Source: Mesocentrotus franciscanus
Taxonomy: Eukaryota; Echinodermata; Echinoidea; Camarodonta; Strongylocentrotidae
Assembly (NCBI GenBank): GCA_037976565.1
Contig: CP137675.1
Coordinates: forward strand, 21,540,446-21,604,445
Reading direction: 5' to 3'
DNA length: 64,000 nt
Under the pieces are notes generated by a model. The model did no database searches. It had not been told where the DNA came from and saw only the letters and a program-made list of their open reading frames with translations. This document shows, piece by piece, positions 57,490-64,000 of the stretch. Numbering within the stretch: the first letter of the stretch is position 1; each line of letters opens with the position of its first letter. A program made the translations under genes and the position numbers.

Positions 57490-58286
57490 TAGGGGGAAAA
57501 AGAACTTGGACACAGAGTTGTCATAGTTAATCTATGACAACCCCATGATCGGGACCACCAACGACCCCGCACCAGCCGGGACGGCCCATCGTCGCCCGCC
57601 ATGGACAAGATCGGCCAACATAAAAATTCGCGCGCCCTCTTTCGAACTTGCCATCCTAAGTGCGACGATAAGGCCGACCCGGCGTCAGTGCGGAGACGAA
57701 GGAGGCCCCGACCCTTACCCAGGATTGGGTGAAAACCTGCTAAAACCGCAAAGCGGAAAATTAAAATCTCGCAGGAAAGCCCCAACCTGCCAAGCATTGC
57801 TTCGACATCAAGATTTACTTGACTGAGGTGGAAAACGATCATTATTAAACCGTTATGTTAATCACACACTTCCTGACCACTTAATATTAGTAAAACCTAC
57901 TATCGAATACACTTGAAAAACGTAAGGAGGTGAAACTCAAATTGGGGGTGGTGGAGGGTAAATTAATTTGCCACCGATTAATGTCTACATCCATCCTCTA
58001 CAAAATCCACAAGGTGAATGAGAATTCTCTCGCCAACGCCGTGGGAACCCAGTCCATCCCGGCCAATTGAATTCCATACATACATTCAAAACATACCTCG
58101 CGCAAATTCCGATATAGCTACGCGCACATGAAAGATACCGCGCGGCTGACAACAAAGGGGGCTGGTATGTTATTGTCTCCTCTCAAGATGCCGCCAAAAC
58201 TCATCACAAAAGAAACACCGCCGCTGACGCGTGCTGTCACTGATGAATGTAAATCATTTATATCGCCCTACGTGCGATAAAATTCC
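57490..58286. other. Segment between the direct repeats
   Basis: About 800 bp, more GC-rich than its surroundings (GACCCCGCACCAGCCGGG and similar). No protease, integrase or reverse-transcriptase motif was seen. It could be the interior of a non-autonomous element or the spacer of a tandem duplication. Confidence 0.5.
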
Positions 58287-59006
58287 TTACATTCACAGCA
58301 ACAAAATTAAACGGAATGCGTTTTTGCGGGTACTTGAGATTTAATAGAGGATGGAATCTTGTTACCCTGAATATCAACATCATGACAATAGCAACAACTA
58401 CGACACAAACTTTCCCAACTGAATATAGGATACTTTTACTTGAAATGTTACACTGCTCCAATCCACCCCGGGGAAGGACCCGGGTATTACTTTCGAATCG
58501 TTTAATCAATTTATACAAGTATCTGCACCTAAAAACAACCCAAAGTACTCTCTGCATAGGGGCCACCAACAGACGAGAACTTGTGTACACCCCCCCACAG
58601 CCCGTAAAAAGGCGACAATGTTCCCTGCATTAAACAGGCGAACAGAGTTTACCTTCTAATTTGAACTGTGAGACAGGATGTACGTATAACACCCCACTGC
58701 ATCAAAGAAGGCAAACAGTTCCACTGCATAAAACAGGCGAACAGATGCCCACTTTACAGGCGGGTACATGTTATAAATAAACGACAGGACAGAATGCCTG
58801 TTATCATCGGGGCCCCAACCGGAAACCAATAAATATTGAGCTCTGCAAGATACAATGGCCAACTAAAATAATCCAATTCATATTCTCAAAAACACAACCC
58901 TCCCATGAGGTATTTTGGAGCAGTGTGTAATACACATAATAACCTTTATATGTATATATCAAGATATATACGCATACACATATATATATATGCGAAGAGG
59001 CAAAAA
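58287..59006. repeat. Long direct repeat, copy 2
   Basis: About 720 bp, near-identical partner of 56756-57489, indicating a recent duplication or insertion. Confidence 0.88.
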
Positions 59007-59454
59007 ATGACAATTTCCGCCACACGGGCACCGCCCGCCGCCACTGAGCGTATATATTATTTGCACGTACATTACGTATTCAATTCAAGACTTTCATCAG
59101 CGTCAATTATCTGAATTAACTTCAACATGAAATTTCTTCCAACTTAACATGCAGGTATATTTACGTCTGCAAACCTTTTACTTGCACTAAAGTGCCTAAG
59201 TATTCGCATATATTATTATTATTATTATTATTATCACGTATTCAATTCAAAATATTTATAAGCGTGAGCATCTACTGTACTAATGCAATAATCCAACCAA
59301 AACGTAATACGCTGAAAAGATTGCTTTCATTATCGATACTTTAAAAAGGGGGTGTAAATATTAATAATAACCGAATTTCATATCATCAATTTTAAATTCA
59401 ATTTCTACAGTCCAATCAACATTTAATCTAACTTCACTAATTAAGTGGTGCCAG

Positions 59455-59703
59455 GTAAAAATGTCAGAGGTAAAAATGTCAGAGGAAAAAATGTCAGAGG
59501 AAAAAATGTCAGAGGAAAAAATGTCAGAGGTAAAAATGTCAGAGGTAAAAATGTCAGAGGCAAAAATGTCAGAGGCAAAAATGTCAGAGGCAAAAATGTC
59601 AGAGGCAAAAATGTCAGAGGCAAAAATGTCAGAGGCAAAAATGTCAGAGGCAAAAATGTCAGAGGCAAAAATGTCAGAGGTAAAAATGTCAGAGGAAAAA
59701 TGT
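59455..59703 (+). repeat. 15-bp tandem array, left arm of foldback element
   Basis: About 16.5 copies of GTAAAAATGTCAGAG with variation only at the second or third base (GTA, GAA, GCA). Because 15 is a multiple of three, it yields repeated MSEVK or GKNVR frames. These are not regarded as proteins. Confidence 0.95.
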
Positions 59704-61500
59704 TTTTTGAATTGGTTGATGTGTTAATGTTTGTGAAACGGACCGGTTTGACCGGTGGCAGTCTACAACCTAGCCCGTGGAGCGTTCCAGAGACAAACGA
59801 AGAAATGAAAGTTCTCTACAAAAGTCAAGTGTTTAAGTGAGTAATGAATTTATTACAAATAATTACATATAATCACGACGAATCACGAAAAGTCACATGG
59901 GCTGGGCGCCCTGAACTCTGCTAAAACTTTAGCACCTCATGGCGGCAAAGGAAGTGGAGTAAGAATAAGAAAATCAAGAAGTCGCTCCGAAAAGTAAAAA
60001 CTCGCTCAAAAAGTAAACGACCGTCTCGATTCAGAAGCTCATCCCCATTTTAAACCCTCCACGTGTGACCCCTTTAAAAGGGCGTGTCACTACGACGCAT
60101 TGCGTCAAATTAATCCCCGGCACCATACACACCCATGTCGAAAGGAACTTTATTAATTTTGCGAACTTAACCTCCAGAGTTGGGCTCTCCGGCCCGCCAT
60201 TACTCATCGGCCTCTTAACTTACATAACTCTCACATTTGTGCTCTTTCGATCTTTAACTCTTTCACTCGACATCTTTATTAACTCCGAAGAACGCAAACG
60301 GGCCGGAAATATAACAATCTTGGAGGCAATTATTTGAATGATAATTGGAGCATGCATTGCCAAACCTACGAACTCGCACAGAAACATTCTGAACTAGGGG
60401 ACGGACAGTCCTATAGTAACGATGAACCCTAACAACAAGCTATCCCCCCATCTCAAAAAAAGAAAGTTGTTTACTCCATCAACTATTCCGTTGAATATAA
60501 CCCAATGTACACCCCTCTGTCTTTTTCCCTTTTACCTATTTTTTCCTCCATATTTGTATTATTATGTATCCATTGAAGGTATATGCTATCAAGCTTTGCT
60601 TACTTTGTCAACCCTCCTGGTTAAAATTTTCGATTAGTTACAGCCAGCCTTACTGTAGGGGCCCGGGCCCCCCCCTGGATCCGCCACTGCTCTTTTGTCA
60701 TGTGTAAAATTTGCAATGATTTGTTTGTTATATGTTTGTAAAACTGCAAAAGAAAAAGAAAATCAAACAGAAATAAATAAATCAAAATCAAATCAAATCA
60801 ATGGAGTCATGGACTCCCCATGTTTTACAAATTCGTAAGCGTCCCTTCCCGTTTACATCCATGACAACCAGTTTGACCCAATAACTGGCAACTGAGAATA
60901 AAGCAACTAAGAGAATGCGAACAGTGCAAGGAGGCGAACGAACTTTTCTAAGACCAAAACAAATCGTAAATTTCATTACCGCTACAATCATTTGGCTTTT
61001 AGGAAGTAAGTACATATAATATTAAGATTGAATGAGATAATTGAAACATGGACTCAATTATTAAGATCGCACAGAAATTCCACAAATTCAGTCATCAGAC
61101 CCATTTTCATGTTCATCGCCATCGACTAGAACACATAAAGACACGGATGCGTTTTTCTCCTTCATCAATTCTTTATTTCAAAAGTTTAACAAACAAGATC
61201 AAAGCTTCGCTTGATGAATGTTTGGATAGTAGGTTTACATGTAAACGTAGAGATATATCTAGCCAGGTATCTTGTCATGTGTTTTCGACTTTATGCAGTA
61301 CGTTTCGAAAGGCATAAATTATTGTATTTGTCGGGTTAAACATAACACGGTGTAACTTTATATAATAAAATCATGTTTGTGATTAAAACCCTTGATAAAA
61401 ATACAGTTTAAATCCTCAAATTCAACCGGGTTTGTTTCCTACCAAATTCCTGATGCATTAGCGCGCTTCTCTGGAATGTGATGGTGCGGTTGTCATTTAA

Positions 61501-61905
61501 AGATAAAGTTGAGTTCTGGTCTTGCGATTGCATTGTCAAAGAAACGGCGTGGAAGCAATCAGAAAAGGTTGGTCATCTAGCATAAACATGTAAGTATTGG
61601 TGTGTACTGCAAGGTTTTGGAGTCATCAAAATGATAAAAACTTTGGCCCAGTCTTGGTAAAGTAACAAGCACTGTACACAGAAAGATATAGATATGGGAC
61701 TACACAAGCATGTGGCATACAAATCGGGCCTCACTTTAAGGCTGTTGCTTGTCATATCTGGGATATGAAGGCATTTGAAATAGGTTAGAGCCATTCTTTT
61801 CAGGGAATAATTTTTTCTTTGATGTTCTTCCAAACTTGCATAATAAGAATGATAACAAACGCTCACACATTATTTTTCACTTTTCCCCAGAACTCAACCT
61901 TCTCT
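61501..61905. mobile_element. TTAA-flanked inverted-repeat element inside the foldback element
   Basis: Ends AGATAAAGTTGAGTTCTGG and CCAGAACTCAACCTTCTCT are inverted. TTAA lies on both sides (61497-61500, 61906-61909). The GTTGAGTTCT end relates it to the element at 21502-22013. Confidence 0.7.
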
Positions 61906-62184
61906 TTAATTGATGTAACATGGGCGGCTTTCTGCTTTGTATCGGAGTAACAAAGCTGCGTATTGATTTTTTTTCCCAGACTATTTATACCGCAATAGTA
62001 ATCGACAATATTTTATGGCAAACCGCGCGCTCTTCTGGAATGTGATCATTGTGATGGTGCGGTTAGCATTGATAACATGGCTTTCTGCTTTGTTTCAGAG
62101 TATCAAAATACCAAGCCCACAAGAAAGTTGAATTGTCGGAAATATGCATTTATTGGAAATTACATATTATAGTAGCCATTGCCA

Positions 62185-62973
62185 CGCAGTTAAAATGTCC
62201 AACAATCTTTAAAAGTGAAGGAAAAGTGGGGAGGGGAGATTAGATCTGATGAATTTTCTTTTATTTAATGATTACACCATGGAGCGACAACTCAGCCTAT
62301 AAAACATGGCCAAACTTCTCGATTTTAGAAATCTTTTTCCCAGAAGTTTGCTCAGTGTACCAGTACCATTTGCTTATACAAAGCACTAATGGGACATGCA
62401 TGGTTGCTACTCGAGTTTCACGCCTTGCAAGCGATCATCAGACAATTGATAGCATTCTTTAAAGTACATGATTCCTCTACAACCTTGGTACAAATACGCT
62501 CAAAATAAGACTTAACTAATACAATACAATAATACTAATACAATACCTGAATACAATACAATAAGAATTACTCATGAGTAATTCTAATTGTATTTCATTA
62601 GTTAAGTCTTATTGGAGCGTGATTGTACCAAGGTTGTAGGGTAATCATGTACTTTTAAGAATGCTATCAGTTGTCTGATGATCGCTTGCAAGGCGTGAAA
62701 CTCGAGTAGCAACCATGCATGTCCCATTAGTCTGCCTTATTCAATATTTATATATATTATGCTTTTGTATAAGCAAATGGTACTGGTACACTGAGCAAAC
62801 TTCTGGGAAAAAAGATTTCTAAAATCGAGAAGTTTGGCCATGTTTTATAGGCTGAGTTGTCGCTCCATGGTGTAATCATTAAATAAAAAGAAAAGTCATC
62901 ACAGCCCCCACAATAGGATCAGATATCTGTGAATCTCCCCCACTTTTAAAGATTGTTGGACATTTTAACTGCG
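62185..62973. repeat. Large palindrome, ~390-bp arms
   Basis: The left arm from CGCAGTTAAAATGTCCAAC to the centre CTCATGAG (62571-62578) is repeated inverted to GTTGGACATTTTAACTGCG. The arms are highly similar, with a short insertion in the right arm near 62735-62760. No spacer to speak of. Confidence 0.9.
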
Positions 62974-63284
62974 TCCCATTAGTCCCATTAGTCTGCCTTA
63001 TTCAATATATTTTTGCTCTGCCTAGGCATTGACCACTGTACGGAAGGATATAGCAAAGCATATATATATAAGAGGAAGGGGGAGAGCAGCTGGGTCACCG
63101 TGCCCCAGAAGAAGAATACCTTCCCCCCTCCCCCCGTCTTCCTTCGGCAATAATCGGGCAAAAGTGGAAAATAAAGCAGCGGTGAAATAACGACTGCAGA
63201 ATATCCCTCGCTGTTCTTTTTTGATAAGCCTAATATATAACCCGGGTGTAACCATAACAAACTTGCCACATGCTTTTGTTTTCA

Positions 63285-63518
63285 CATTTTTACCTCTGAC
63301 ATTTTTACCTCTGACATTTTTACCTCTGACATTTTTACCTCTGACATTTTTACCTCTGACATTTTTTCCTCTGACATTTTTACCTCTGACATTTTTACCT
63401 CTGACATTTTTACCTCTGACATTTTTACCTCTGACATTTTTACCTCTGACATTTTTACCTCTGACATTTTTTCCTCTGACATTTTTACCTCTGACATTTT
63501 TTCCTCTGACATTTTTAC
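63285..63518 (-). repeat. 15-bp tandem array, right arm of foldback element
   Basis: About 15.5 copies of the same unit as 59455-59703 in inverted orientation (CTCTGACATTTTTAC). Confidence 0.95.
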
Positions 63519-63805
63519 ACCGAGCCAATTAAGTTTTTATATTGTGCCATAATATAACAACCCCACCAGGTAGATGAGCTTAACATATTAATCTCAACCC
63601 ATCACCTAATTGGCTAATTTCATTTAACTATATACCTTTTAGCGATTTGAGGCTTGAGCAAATAGGCCCATTAACAAAATTAATCGTGAACAATTATCTT
63701 TCGTTTTAACAATAACATGAATAAATTTTAAAACCGAAAACAGTATTAAGTGACAGACGCCGTTATGAACACGGGTGAGACCAAGCTCATGAAAACAGTC
63801 TACGA

Positions 63806-64000
63806 ATAATTTAATAACAAATTAGAGTGAACCACAACAAAGAACTGGAATGCAGTCTTTCCAACGTTCGTCGACTCGCGAATAAGGCTTTGAAGGAACA
63901 AGTCATTTCCTGCCAAAAGATGTATTCCATCGGCATCACTAGGAAACAGCTCGTGTCGCTCGTGCGCGAAGCCCGAATAATCCAATGAACGACCCCGATT
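63806..64000 (-). CDS. Partial open frame, possible end of an SGNH-hydrolase-like domain
   Basis: Open from the window edge. Contains FPSDADGIHLLAGNDLF, which resembles the C-terminal DxxH block of SGNH/GDSL hydrolases (DGIH followed by G). Only this block is visible; the nucleophile Ser block would lie beyond the window. SGNH-like domains also occur in repeats and LINE-like elements of marine invertebrates. Could be chance. Confidence 0.25.

Larger units (their letters stand above)
59447..63526. mobile_element. TU-like foldback transposon, 4,080 bp
   Basis: Starts GGTGCCAGGTAAAAATG and ends with the inverted counterpart (CATTTTTACACCGAGCC). Flanked by a perfect 8-bp duplication AATTAAGT (59439-59446 and 63527-63534). 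The inverted termini consist of about 16 tandem copies each of a 15-bp unit, as described for sea urchin TU elements. The interior (59704-63284) has no recognised transposase but contains a TTAA element (61501-61905), a hAT-like terminus (60680-60690) and a large palindrome (62185-62973). Confidence 0.88.

Noticed and set aside
59445..59840. Repetitive proteins made of GKNVR or MSEVK units
   Set aside because: A 15-bp unit is a multiple of three, so frames stay open by arithmetic. The array is the arm of a foldback transposon and appears inverted at 63285.
60660..60692. hAT-like terminus GATCCGCCACTG
   Set aside because: Only one end could be found, so no element limits or target duplication can be given.
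59455..63518. CRISPR-like repeat arrays
   Set aside because: Contiguous 15-bp tandem repeats without spacers, in a eukaryotic context.

Overview
The window reads as animal, intron-rich, AT-rich genomic DNA. It is most likely from an echinoderm, probably a sea urchin. Three things suggest this: a foldback transposon built from 15-bp tandem repeats and flanked by an 8-bp target duplication (the architecture described for sea urchin TU elements), a CR1-like LINE whose ORF1 carries a 2A-like peptide (reported for sea urchin LINEs), and abundant tRNA-derived SINE remnants and small inverted-repeat elements. The species assignment is inference. There are no bacterial genes, operons, rRNAs or functional tRNAs.

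The main content is a head-to-head pair of CLCA-family genes (calcium-activated chloride channel regulator: secreted or membrane-anchored proteins with an N-terminal metalloprotease-like domain, a VWA domain, a beta-rich region and an FN3 domain). Gene A is on the minus strand: 12 exons from 25425 down to 11415, ending in a mucin-like stalk, one transmembrane helix and a tail with an NPTY motif. Gene B is on the plus strand: exons 1-10 from 30292 to 55163, with its FN3/C-terminal exons not found before the window ends. The ten shared exons correspond one to one in order and phase, so the pair arose by inverted duplication. Both have lost the HEXXH zinc-protease signature but keep the VWA MIDAS motif. 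Gene A also shows two single-base frameshifts and two damaged splice donors relative to gene B, so it may be decaying, or the assembly may contain errors.

Layout: 1-11.4 kb is non-coding DNA with local duplications, GAA tracts and small inverted-repeat elements. 11.4-25.4 kb is gene A, with an RTE-like LINE remnant in intron 5. 25.4-30.3 kb is the shared 5' intergenic region, with a GAA/TTC tract, SINE remnants and two non-autonomous elements. 30.3-55.2 kb is gene B. Its 12-kb intron 9 holds a 16-bp minisatellite array with a 949-bp-offset duplication, and a CR1-like LINE (with 2A and PHD motifs) split by a younger L1/Tx1-like LINE. 55.2-64 kb contains a pair of ~730-bp direct repeats and a 4.08-kb TU-like foldback element with a perfect 8-bp target duplication. 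It ends in a small open frame that may be the end of an SGNH-like domain.

All exon limits come from reading splice sites and aligning the two paralogues by eye. No database search or transcript evidence was available.
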